NCBI GenBank assembly: GCA_031310005.1
Contig: CM062379.1
Span: forward strand, 2,480,001 to 2,544,000
From: Dactylellina haptotyla
Taxonomy: Eukaryota; Ascomycota; Orbiliomycetes; Orbiliales; Orbiliaceae
DNA length: 64,000 nt
Reading direction: 5' to 3'
This document shows, piece after piece, positions 1-11,534 of this stretch (within the stretch, counting starts at the first letter, position 1; each line of letters starts with the position of its first letter). The notes below the pieces were generated by a model. It was not told the DNA's origin. It did no database searches and was given only the letters and a program-made list of their open reading frames with translations. Both the position numbers and the translations under genes were made by a program.

Positions 1-353
1 ACCGTTCGTATGGTACGTACTCGGGCGACGAGGTATGCCTGGGATTGAACAACAGTGAGCGGAAACATCCGGGATGGGTTTAAGCTTCTGGAAGGGGCTT
101 ACCTCGATCATACGAAACGGAAGTTGAGACCATGCCATCTTTTTGAACTTCGGCGTTCTGTGGCACGTCTGTGTCGGCTTTCACATTTGAGTGGCCAAGA
201 TTGATTGAAGGGCGGTTTCGAGAAGTATGCGTCTGTTGCAGCGGATTGCGAAAAGGTGGTTGTGTAAGCCGGTCTTGGCACGCGGTTTAAAGCTGCTCTC
301 GCCAATTTGAGCCTCGACTTTCTTGAATCAACCAGTCATCCCACCACCCTCTC
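1..353. other. Upstream region of the RING protein gene
   Basis: No supported gene. The short open frames here have no recognisable protein character. The part nearest position 354 presumably holds the promoter and leader of the RING gene, but I see no clear TATA element. Confidence 0.4.
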
Positions 354-1293
354 ATGGCAGCTAGTGCCTCTCCCGCTCCCAACATCACCCAGGAACGGCC
401 CCCGGAATTCACCAAAGATGTAGAATCGATCTCTTCATCCAATTCGGATACTCTTCGAATACCAGAAAGTTGCTGTATCTGTCTAGGTACCATATCGTCT
501 GCGACTCGCGCAGTCGCCACACCATGTCTGCACGCCTGCTTCGATTTTTCCTGCTTGGTAACATGGCTGGAAGGTGCGCAGAGCGTCTGTCCGGTGTGCA
601 AGCAAGCGGTAGAAAACGTCAAGTATAACTTCGACCCAACAGGGACCGGATTCCAAAAGGTTCGTACCTCGCTTTCCCCTCAGCTGTAATGCTATGGCTG
701 GATCGGAGAATAGGATGAGACTAATCGTTCGTTTTATGTAGTACCGTATTAAATCTACGGCCATTGCAACGTCCTCAAATGCTAGATCTACTCGAACCCT
801 TCATCGGCGCAGCGAAACCCGCCGTCATACCTCGCGATATTCTTCAAACCCCAACGACAAACCGGACGACATTGCCCGCCGCCGGTTCGTGTATAAACAC
901 CGCCTGAGAAGCTTACACATGGGCGTCAACCGCAAATCCCGGTTCGCAAACTACACCCCGCGCTCGGTGCGGCAAGACCCCGAGCTTCTGTCGAAAGCGA
1001 AGGCGTTTATCCGGCGGGAGCTGGAGGTGTTCGACTGGACGGAGGCGAATAGGGAGTGGTTGGTGGAATATATCGTCGCGATAGTGAAGACTGTCAATCT
1101 GAAAGGGGCTGAAGGGAAGGCGGAGGATCTGCTCGAGGAGTTTCTGGGAAGAGAGTTCGCGGGAGTGTTTATTCACGAGTTGAATGCTTTCTTGAAGAGC
1201 CCGTTTGTCAGGGTTAGGGATTTTGATGGATGGGCGCAGTATGAGATGGATATACCGGCGGATGTAGGGGAGGTTGATTTGGGGGATAGATGA
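354..1293 (+). CDS. RING-finger E3 ubiquitin ligase, TOPORS-like
   Basis: Two exons, 354-659 and 742-1293, joined in phase 0 across an 82-nt GT-AG intron; 285 aa. Residues about 41-82 form a RING: CCIC at the start, then PCLHACFDFSC and CPVC. After the RING comes a basic stretch (RRRFVYKHRLRSLHMG) and a helical tail, an arrangement known from fungal TOPORS-like ligases. The family is expected to transfer ubiquitin from an E2 to nuclear substrates; the substrate cannot be read from the sequence. The ligand spacing after the histidine is unusual: an aspartate sits where the fifth ligand is expected (H-x3-D-x2-C), a pattern I recall from fungal relatives. The start is the first ATG of the open frame, 37 codons before the RING. 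The family call is good; the gene name is not certain. Confidence 0.8.
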
Positions 1294-2037
1294 AGCATGG
1301 CATCTGTGGATTCGAGACATACAAATAGCTTGAGAGATACCAAGCGGAACGACTCTCTGGAGTCTTCAGTCTCAAGACTGGCCGAGGATTATATGGGATT
1401 CTTCACCTATTTGCTATTCGACACCAAATGCGGCCCCTCTAAGAACCGAGATAGGCGTTCTAGCTGAGAGCGCTCTTGTGGAAGCGATGCACCCAGTTCC
1501 GTTAAGGATGGTTCCCTACGGGATGGTTTGGAAGGAGTCTCTGAACAACTACCACAGGGATATACTAAGACATTGTTAGACTAGCGGACTTGTAGATTTC
1601 GTCTTAGAAAATTTAAGCCTGTAGATAACTGCAATTTCATCTCAATAGAAACTTCACCGTCCAAGCTCGTCGACAGCATTTATACAACAAAGCGCAAGCC
1701 GACGAGGACAGCCTGCGTTGACCTTGTGCGACGGTTGCGCCACGAGTATTCGCTGTGGCGAGTGGCGAGTGCGGCGCATTTTGTTTGTTTGTTTACGGAA
1801 ATCAACACAAAACGGCTGTGGCACGCTTTTGCTATCAGAATTATTGCAAGCTAAGCTGCTAACGAGCCAGAAGACCCCTCCACCTTTGATATTATCGCCA
1901 AACTCGCCCAGTCCCAAAGGATCGCGTATATCTGATCGGCGAGCTGCTGCGAGCGGTACCTGGCCTTCTCCAACTTATTACGATCTCTGTACCCGACAAA
2001 TCGGACACCAATCTCACGACTATAAGCTTCTACTACA
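1294..2037. other. Intergenic region between the RING gene and SMC4
   Basis: Contains the 3' region of the RING gene and the promoter and leader of SMC4. The stretch from about 1650 to 2037 is mixed-composition leader sequence. Nothing coding is supported on either strand. Confidence 0.5.
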
Positions 2038-5000
2038 ATGTCTACCCGCAGCCGAAGGACAGCTTCGAAGCGAGCTGTTGTAGAGGAAAGCGACGAGGAG
2101 GAGGAGGAGCAAGTCCAACAAGAAGAAAAAGAGGATGATGACGATGACAACGATGAAGAGGAGGAAGATGAGGAAGAGGAAGAAGAGGAAGAAGAGACCC
2201 CTCCTCCACCGCCTCCCCCAAAACGACGCGGCAGGCCCTCTAGGAGCGCTACTGCAGCAGCGTCGCCGGCTAAAGCGCCCCCAAAACCTCGTGGCAGGCG
2301 CAAAGCTGCCCCAGAGCCAAAGGTCGAGGAGGTCGAGGAGGAGTTTGTCGCAACAGAGAGTGCAGATGCTATGGAGGTGGAAGCTACCCCGCCTCCTGTA
2401 GTTGTCACTCCTGTCAAAGCATCCAGACAGTCCTCGATAGCAGAGGTCCTCGAAGCCGCGAGAACGCCACGGGCCGCGACCCCACCTAGACAGCAGACTC
2501 CTGTGAAAGATTCGACACCGCAACCGCCAGAAACGCCAAAGATACCCAAGTCTCCATTGGCAGAAATAAACCAGACTATCAATGGCACTAATGGCACAAC
2601 CGAAGCCCAACCCTTACCGGATGCCGAGGGGACCCCGAAACCTAAGAGGCTCCCCACCCCACCACCACCAGAACCAGTTGGACCCAAACCTCGCATCGTT
2701 ATTACCCATCTCGTCATGACGAACTTCAAGTCCTACGCGGGGAGACAAGAAGTCGGCCCCTTCCATTCCTCGTTCACATCAGTCGTTGGACCCAACGGTT
2801 CCGGCAAGTCGAACGTCATCGACTCGCTGTTGTTCGTATTTGGATTCAGAGCAAGTAAGATGCGTCAAGGGAAGCTATCGGCACTGATTCACAATTCGGC
2901 GGGACATCCGAATCTTGAGTTCTGCGAGGTTGAAGTTCATTTCCAGGAAGTCATCGATTTACCCACGGGGACAGAAATCATACCGGACTCAGTACTCGTG
3001 ATCTCACGCAAGGCGTTCAGGAATAATTCGAGCAACTACTACATCAACGGGAGAACGAGCAACTATAAAGTCGTGACCAGCCTACTCAAGGACCGTGGTG
3101 TCGATCTAGACCACAAGCGCTTCCTGATCTTGCAGGGTGAGGTCGAGAGCATAGCACAGATGAAACCGAAGGCGCAGGGCGAGCACGACGATGGTCTGCT
3201 AGAGTACTTGGAGGACATCATCGGTACATCGAGTTACAAACAGCCCATCGAAGAATCGGCTGCTGAAGTCGAGAAACTTAACGAGGTCTGCCAGGAAAAG
3301 CAGTCTCGTGTCCAAATCGTCGAGAAGGAGAAGAGCAATCTAGAAGCTCCGAAAAACGCCGCGATGGCCTATATCAAAAACGAGAATGATCTTGCAATGA
3401 AACAAGGATCGTTGTATCAGATTTACATGGCCGAATGCGAGCAGAACATCGCGGTGACGCAGGACTCGATGAATCAATTACAGATCGCCTTGCAGCAAGA
3501 ACAAGATGAGCACCATGGTAAAGAAGCGGATGTTAAGAAGATGCAGAAAACATTTAAAGACGGGGCGAAGGAGTTTGAGGGTATCGAGAAGGAGACAGAA
3601 AGATTGATCAAGGAGGCGGCAAAGTTCGAGAAGGATTCCGTCAAATTTGAAGAGCAGAAAAAGTTTTTAGTGAACAAGCAGAAGAAGGCGGAGAAGACGA
3701 ACACTTCCAGCAAACATGCAATCTCGGAACAATCCTCTCTCGTTCAGCGGTATACGGATGATGTTAACCGGAACACGACTGAGATCGCACAACTCGAACA
3801 GCGATTAAAACAGGAAGAAGTGGTTCTCCAACAGATCAGAGACGAGTTGGCTCATAAGACACAGGGTCTTTCCGAACAGATCGCCATCAAAGAAGATAGT
3901 ATCAGGCCTTGGAAGGATAAGATCAGTGCGAAAGAGAATGAGATCAAAGTTATCCAGAGTCAACTTGATATTTTGCATGAGAGAGCAAATGCCGGCCAGA
4001 AGGCGATTGAGGAAGCGGAAGCCAAAATTATGGCTCTCAACCAAGCCCACGAGGCACTGGAAGCAGCTCACAAGGCTGCACAAAAGGAGGGCAGGGCCAT
4101 CATGCGCGAGGTTAAGAGACTTGGAGAGGAGTTCCAGGAATTCCAACAGCAAGAGCCTAATATCAAAGCTGCTCTGTCTAATTCCCGCCAAAAGGCAGAT
4201 GAAGCAAAGGCAGCACTATCCGCCACTCAAAATCAAGGAAATGTCCTGAACGGTCTGATGAGATTGAAGGATACCGGCAGAATTGAGGGATTCCACGGGC
4301 GTTTAGGAAACCTCGGCGCGATCGATGCCAAGTACGACGTCGCTATCACAACGGCTTGCCCAGCCTTAGAGAACATGGTTGTGGATACTGTCGATGCTGG
4401 TGAAGCCTGTATTGCCCACCTGAGGAAAAACAACCTCGGCCGTGCCAAGTTTATTCTTCTAGATCGACTACCAAATCGTGATCTTAGCCCTATTCAAACA
4501 CCGGAGAACGTTCCTCGGCTGTTCGACTTGGTAAAACCGAAGGCCGATATATACAGGCCAGCTTTCTACAGTGTTCTTCAAGATACCTTGGTTGCCGGTG
4601 ATTTAACACAGGCGAACAGAATTGCCTACGGTGCCAAGAGATGGCGAGTAGTTACTTTAGATGGCCAGCTGATTGACAAGTCCGGTACGATGTCCGGTGG
4701 TGGCAACCGAGTCTCCAAGGGCGGCATGTCTAGCAAGCTGGTATCATCAACAACAAAGGATGCTGTCGCCAAACTCGAAGCCGAACGAGAAACCCAAGAG
4801 AGGTCATACTCTGAATTCCAGAAACAGCTACGAGAGATTGAGGATGGCTTGCGAGAAAATAAAGACAAGGTGCCTAAACTTGAAATAAAAGTTAAGAAAT
4901 TGGAATTTGAGATGATAGCGAACCGGAAACTCGAGGAGGACGCCCAAAAACGTCTTCAGGAGCTTAGGACGGAAAATAAATCATCTTCATCGCATGCTGG

Positions 5001-6498
5001 AGAGATCAAAATTTGCGAAAAGCAGATCACCCAACTTCAGGGACATATCGTAGGGTGGACTAATGAGACTGCGGGTATCCAAGCCGAAATACAGGCTTTG
5101 CAGGACAAGATTATGCAGATTGGCGGTCTCAGGCTGAGAAGTCAAAAGACTACTGTCGACTCAATCAAAGAAAGGATTGAGACCCTCAATGAGGAAATGA
5201 CGGTCGCAGAAGCATCTAGGGTGAAGGCGGAGAAGGTTAGACAGAAGAACGAGAAAACCGAACGAGATTCGACAAAGGAGCTTGAGGGTGTCGAGCGCGA
5301 TCTTGGAAAGTTGACGGAGGAAATGAATAGTCACGCCTGGAGGGCTAAGGAGGCCTCAGAAGCGGCTGATAAACAAAAGGATGTAAGTTTTTTCTTCGCT
5401 CAAGATAAATTTGGACAACCTCTGACATGGAGCCCAGTTCCTCGAAGAATGTAAAGAGAAGCTTGGTGAACTCAAGAAAGAGCTCGATCAGAAGTTGGAG
5501 GAAATTAACAAGACCCGAGCCGCCGAAATCGAAATGAAGAATACCCTCGAACAACACCTCAAGGCGCTAACAGACAACCAAAAACGGTTCGACCACTGGA
5601 GGGATAAGTTTTCAAAGTTGTCCTTACAGAACCTCGCGGAAATCGAAGGCGAAGAGATGCCCGATACCCCACTCCAAATTCCTGTTTATTCTAGGGACGA
5701 GCTCGAAGATATGCCGAAAGAGCAGCTGAAAGCGGATATCGTCATTCTCGAAGAAAAACTCCAGAATGTCAATGTGGAGCTCGGAGTCCTTCAAGAATAT
5801 AAGCGAAGAGTAGCTGAGTTTAACGAGCGAAATGGGGATTTGAACGAAGCTGTTGCATCCAGGGATGCTGTGAAGAAACGATGTGATGATCTACGAAAGA
5901 GGAGACTCGATGAGTTCATGGAAGGATTTAGTACCATTTCTTTGAGACTCAAAGAGATGTACCAGATGATCACTATGGGTGGAAATGCAGAGCTAGAGTT
6001 GGTGGACAGTTTGGATCCCTTTTCCGAAGGCATTTTGTTCAGTGTCATGCCACCGAAGAAGAGTTGGAAGAATATTTCCAATTTGTCTGGTGGCGAGAAG
6101 GTGAGAATTCGCTGATTACTCGAACCTGATAGACGTACCGGGTTGCTAACAATAATTTTGTAGACTTTGAGCTCGCTAGCTTTGGTCTTCGCGCTTCATC
6201 ACTACAAACCTACGCCGCTCTACGTCATGGACGAGATTGACGCAGCTTTGGACTTCAGGAACGTTTCCATTGTTGCCTCGTATATCAAAGAGAGAACGAA
6301 GAATGCACAGTTCATCGTCATTTCCCTTCGTAATAATATGGTATGTCTAGAATCAGCTCAACAATTATGTTTTCGAACGTTTTTTAATTTGAGGGTTCTT
6401 AGTTTGAACTGGCATCACGACTCGTCGGTGTCTACAAGGTGAACCAGATGACAAAGAGTGTGACGATTGAGAATCAGGACTTCATGGTTCGTGCTTAA
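2038..6498 (+). CDS. SMC4: Condensin subunit SMC4
   Basis: Four exons: 2038-5382, 5438-6100, 6164-6340 and 6403-6498, all joined in phase 0; 1426 aa, the usual size for fungal SMC4 (Cut3). Residues 1-220 are disordered: a long Glu/Asp run, a proline run, then many S/T-P sites. The ATPase head follows with Walker A GPNGSGKS at 251-258. Long coiled coils flank a hinge at about 740-910 that includes SGTMSGGG near 880. The signature LSGGEKT (1331-1337) spans the second intron, and Walker B LYVMDEID lies at 1355-1362. SMC4 pairs with SMC2 to form the ATPase core of condensin, which compacts mitotic chromosomes. The C-terminal exons read [20 protein letters not shown], as expected for SMC4. The first exon is exceptionally long (3.3 kb). 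Confidence 0.97.
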
Positions 6499-7161
6499 AG
6501 CGTACATCTTTGAATGGCTGCAAAATAGTACGCTCTCGATCCACTTATATTTTCGTAGCTCTTTTCTTTTTGTTTCTATAATGAGTGATTATATTTGGCG
6601 TTGTTACGGTGCAAGGTATCATGAGCATGGCCTGGCGTCATTTTTTGGAATTTCTATAATCTTTAAATGTAATAAACGTTCGTAACGTATGCAGACCCTG
6701 TAGTACCCGATATGTCAAGATTATATACGGTATACGAGGATATGCATAGATGGTTTAGCCTTTTCTCCACCTTTTGATGACTGATCGGCCCTCGAATTGA
6801 GAGCTTACCCGGGTTTTGAACATAAAGTTGTTGCTAAGCTGATATGCTATGCTAGTTGACGTTTGTTCGTCCCATCTACCACAATCACTCCTTCCCGTTC
6901 CTTTTAACCGACAGCTTGTGCAAAGCAAAAAAAAAACCTAGTAGTGCAACCTAAAAAAATCCATTGATCCATCGGTTTTTCTCGTCACTCACCTTCGAAC
7001 CCGCTCAGCCCCAGGGGATTCCCCGAAAGAAACAAATAAATAATCTGCAGGAAACCCTATTTCCACGTCAGGGCCCACTGGTGCAACGTTGTATTACCTC
7101 TCCGGTTGCAATTGGAAGTTGCTGCTTTCTGTTGTCGCTGTTCGGAACTGAAAAAAAAAAA
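6499..7161. other. Intergenic region between SMC4 and EFM5
   Basis: AT-rich SMC4 3' flank followed by the EFM5 promoter and leader. A homopolymeric A tract (7151-7162) runs straight into the EFM5 start codon. No gene is supported. Confidence 0.5.
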
Positions 7162-8969
7162 ATGGAAGACGATGATTTGCAGTAAGTGTCAGAGGCATTC
7201 AACAGTTGTTGTTAGATGGTTGGCAGAGCAGTGCTATATAAACCAAACCAAGCAAACCAAAAAAATTAGATTAATAGGAAGCTACTACCCATCAGCGGGA
7301 GAAAGAGCTAGACTGATAATTATTATTTGGTAAAAATCTGGTTATAACAAATGCGATTTCAACATAACATAGGCTCTCGGCTTCCACGCTGTCCGCGCTC
7401 CAAGAGTTCATGCAGGAAAAGGATGCACGGGAAAAGAGATTCGAGGAGCTAAAGGCTCAAGCCGAGGAGGAGAAACAAGAACGGGACAAATTATCCACGA
7501 CTGTGGTGACAATGGAGGATTTCGAGGCCGACTGGCAGGTAAGCCAATTTTGGTATGACGACGAAACAAGTCAGGCACTAGCAGAGGAATTGGTGGCCGG
7601 TGCTGAAGAGGACACCAATGTTGTCCTGGTCAGCGCCCCAAGGTAGGTCTCCTTGCTCAGTCCCGCACAACAAAAAAGGCAATGGGATTGGGGTGGGGAA
7701 AGATAGAAGAGGAGAATACGCAAAAAAGAGGGAGAGGGAACCAGTGCCTTTTTCGACGATTTGAAGACCCATCTGCTGATAAGCTAGTTGACTGCTATTC
7801 TCAGTGTCTTTGTGAAGCTGAGGAATTTGATGGTGAGCCCCTCCACACCCAATTCTTTCTTCGCTTCCTTGTTGGGATCTTTTGCTACCTGTATTATTAC
7901 TCTCCACCCGGCTACTGCATCCCAGCCCTTACCATTTCACACAGTGCCCAATGCTGGGTTGAAGATGGGGTGGGGTAGTGACTGGCCTGGTTCTGTGATG
8001 CTCAACTTGCTTCGGCTTCGGATCCTAACAGTATCCGAGTTGAAAGCGATCCCATGGCCTCGCCAATGTTGCATATACGGGATATATAACGATATCCATG
8101 CAAGCTTGCCCGTTTTATTCAAGGCCAAGCAAACGGAACATTTACTGACAAGAATTTTGGCATTTTCGATGGCGCGTCTTACAGAAAGATGGTCTTGTGC
8201 CGAAATGCAATATACATCTCCTCGAGTACGATAATAGATTTGCGCTGTTCGGGTCCCAATTCACATTCTACGACTACAACGAGCCTTTGAAACTACCAGC
8301 CAGTTTTAAAGGATACTTTGATAGGGTGTTGGTAGATCCTCCATTCCTGAATGAAAACTGTGAGTGTTCTTTAGTGCGATAAGATTCGATTCGTAAAAGA
8401 GCTCTTTGTTCCAGTGGCTTTGATAGTCTCTTGGATTCACTGGTGTAATGCTGTATCAGCTTCAACGATGGTTGCGGCGTCTGCTTACCAACAACGATTT
8501 TCGTTTTAGGTCAAACAAAAGGTGAGCGGAACACGAACGAACAAAAGATACCCTGCTGTTCCACTTTTTTAGGTCACCAAAATTTTTTCTCTTTGGCTTT
8601 CACGGAGAGAATTACGCTCGCGATCACGAATTTCTATTGAGGATCTCAATTTTTGGCTGACTGTTTGACCGGGGTTTCCTCGGTGTTTTTTTGCGTGCAG
8701 CTGCTATTACCGTACGATGGTTAGCTAAACCCTCAGCTATCGGTGATAAACCGGACCGACCGGATGGCACCGGATCAGAGCAGTCCCAGCAACATCCCAG
8801 AATTATCGTGTGCACCGGGGAAAGAATGAAAGGCGTGGTCGATAAGGTATATGGCAGGGCTGGGGTTAAGACCACCGGGTTTGAAGTCCGACATGCGCAG
8901 GGCTTGAGCAACGAGTTCCGCTGCTATGCTAATTTCGAGAGCGAGAGGATCAAGTGGGTTGATGAGTAG
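7162..8969 (+). CDS. EFM5: Protein-lysine N-methyltransferase EFM5 (eEF1A)
   Basis: Six exons deduced: 7162-7181, 7373-7642, 7805-7832, 8185-8359, 8510-8521 and 8701-8969; phases agree at every junction. The product is a SAM-dependent methyltransferase of the EFM5/EEF1AKMT1 family (formerly N6AMT2), which methylates a lysine of translation elongation factor 1A in the cytosol. Supporting motifs are an acidic/helical N-terminus, [20 protein letters not shown], a beta strand [11 protein letters not shown], the catalytic-type motif [16 protein letters not shown], and the family C-terminus [12 protein letters not shown]. Exons 1, 3 and 5 are tiny (20, 28 and 12 nt), so automatic gene callers may miss them. 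The intron between exons 3 and 4 (352 nt) is long for this genome. Confidence 0.9.
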
Positions 8970-11534
8970 CAGGCGTATCTATGAATATATTATGTGAATC
9001 CTTCATTGGATGTTTTAGATAGTTTCTGTTCCAAGATATATGCGAATATAAACGCCATTGTTTGTATCACAATCCGATACCAAGTTTTCGAAATGTCTTA
9101 ACATTTCCGTGGTTAAAAATCGTTTTTTAATTGTCCAGAACTGCGTCACAAGACTGATAGGCTATAGGATAGAGATAACCTAAAAACTCCGATTCCGCAG
9201 AATTTTGGATCTCTGTTCCCAAACAAGAGGGTAGATCCCGTTTCTTCCGGATATGAAGTCACATTCGCTATCGCGGTCGTACGATATGCCCCCACCACCC
9301 AGAGTTCCGAACTGACCGACCTGTGCCGGATCTTCTCAAATTTTAACCTTGAAACAAAAAGATCAGATGACAGTAGGGTGAGCAAGGAAAAAATGACCAT
9401 GTCTGTAACGAAGACATTTATTTTGTGTCGGTTGGTGAAAGGAATGGCGAGTATATGTACCGACAGATCCGAAACCGACGAATCATGGCGCAGAATCTGG
9501 TCCTGTAGTCTGACAAATGCCACACATCGCCAATATTTGGGGAGTAGAGCTTCCTTGGGTTCCTTTGTCCCTCCCTTCTCTGCTAGCTCTGCCCTATACG
9601 TGTATTTCCGTCTTTGTTTGTTAGCGCCCCGCTCTCCATTCTCTTAGCTGGAACTGCAGGTTGATAGCTCTCCCTGTGGTGTGGGAAACAGTTCGAAAAG
9701 TTGGTAAGCAAACGGACCTCTATAACATCATTTGATGCACGGAACCAGGGTGAAGCTTAGGCGGACCCACAATCCTGCATGGCTCGCCAACCGAGCAACA
9801 GGTGTTCAAAAGCAAATAAACGGGCGGATCGTCATGATACTTTTGTTATTTTTTATTTTTCTGGTATTGAGCTCTCTTATAGAGAAAAAAAAAGGTTTGA
9901 CCGAAGACCGAAAGAAGCCCTGGCCAACAGCATCGGCGCGTGGCTTTTCCAGTCTGCAGAATGTCCGAATTGTACACTCCGGCTACCTAAGCTTCCCGTA
10001 TACCGGCGCAAGAAACGCCATGTACACGCCATGTAACTTTTAATTCTGCTCTTGCATGCGGAGTAAGGAAAAAAAGGATTTAGTTTGGTTTATGCGGTTT
10101 GCGATGTTGGGCAATCGGTGGTATGTCGAAGCTAAAGCTTTAATCACGATCGCCCCGAAAACGAAAGTCACAAGCGACAGAGAGGGGATAGCTGGCATTT
10201 CGTTATCGGCCGGTCCCAGCGGGGGAACCATTTATTTCCGAAATCCGAGAGCGCTATAAAAATAAATTTATACCAGGTCCGCAGGGGATGGTGCGTTACT
10301 AAAGGTTGATTACACGATCAAATCCCCGCTGGTCCCGCAGTGCCCTAACCTTGTTGGTCCTCATCATGAATCATCATCATCTGTCGCCGTACATGCATCT
10401 ACCGAGAGCGCGCCTTAGGGCAACAGATTGCCGTCTGATACCGAGAGCTTGGAAAGAGCTATTCAGTGATAGGGCTTATGTTTCGGCATCAGTGGAACTA
10501 CGTAGTTCTTATTCAGTAACCTCGCATTGCAGTGCTGCAAATGAATTTGATGACAGGCCTTATAGCGCCTTGGAGAAGCTATGCCTTAGCTTGGGAGTCG
10601 ACATTATCAATAACATAATGCGAAGAATTTGATTCAAAAAGATGCATAGAGACTTGTAGGAGCGAAGCTTGAATAAGAAAAACACGATGAAAAAATGGCG
10701 GTCCAGAAAGGACGGCTGTTATAACCTCTGCGGGTGGGTGCGCTCTTCCAAACCGGGAGCCGAATGCGCATCCATGACCATGACATGACATGACGCCCTG
10801 TTCTCTTCATATGCAGATTGCATGCTCTCACGGATCGTATAAAACCCGAAGCGCTCCGCTGAGGGGGAGGAGGGAGTGAAATAGGTGAATAATACGCATC
10901 ATTGCGAAAAAGGTTTACGGCGTCGGCATGTTATTAATAATGCTCTTGACTCTCCCTTGAAACTTTATAGGTCACCTCACCCCGCCTCCTACAGATTGGG
11001 CTGTCTTTTATTCTCTGCTAGCTAGTGCGCTTTTAGACAGGGAAAAATATTGGGATACCGCACAACACCGTATTATTGCAAAAGGTATCATAGCCACTTG
11101 GGCCTGGGTATATATAAGAAAGGCGGTTGAGGCACCCTGCGGAGGTCGAGGACTAGCTATCCAGTACCGTTGGGAGATCATCTGGTTGAATCGAGACACA
11201 CCACGTTGTTTGGTGGAACCGAGTCTGTTACTTGCCTTTTTCTCTCTTCTATTGTTTTATTGTCTTTATTTTATCTTATCCGACAGAACTGATCTAATCG
11301 ATCGGGGCGTGGTTGGTTGTGCCTCGATTGGCACTAAAAATAAGAACACATATTTGGTTGCTCTGAAAGCGAAAGGAGGAACAAAGAGGAAATACAATCC
11401 GAACTTGGAAGACTTAAGATCTTTTCCATCTTTCTCTCTTTGCAAGTATCTACAAAGTGACCTTCGTTTTCCAGGGCGCGGAAAAAGCGACAATTCGGAC
11501 GTCGACATTCGTTCACCAGGCCTGAGTAGAAGCA
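8970..11534. other. Gene-free 2.6 kb between EFM5 and the YTP1-like gene
   Basis: No open frame here looks like protein, and I found no tRNA. The last 430 bases look like the promoter and leader of the YTP1-like gene: a TATATATA run near 11109 followed by a pyrimidine-rich stretch at about 11230-11280. The rest shows nothing I can name. Confidence 0.5.
11109..11117 (+). promoter_or_regulatory. Possible TATA element of the YTP1-like gene
   Basis: The run tatatataa lies about 425 bases before the ATG at 11535 and upstream of a pyrimidine-rich leader. Distance and composition fit a fungal core promoter with a leader of about 390 nt. This is inferred from motif and position only. Confidence 0.3.

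Noticed and set aside
1851-2729. A 292-codon open frame on the minus strand opposite the start of SMC4
   Set aside because: It is the shadow of the Glu/Asp and Pro codon runs of SMC4, giving long Ser runs; it has no domain character.
9146-9523. A 125-codon minus-strand open frame in the EFM5-YTP1 gap
   Set aside because: No domain, no signal for splicing partners, and composition not unlike random intergenic sequence.
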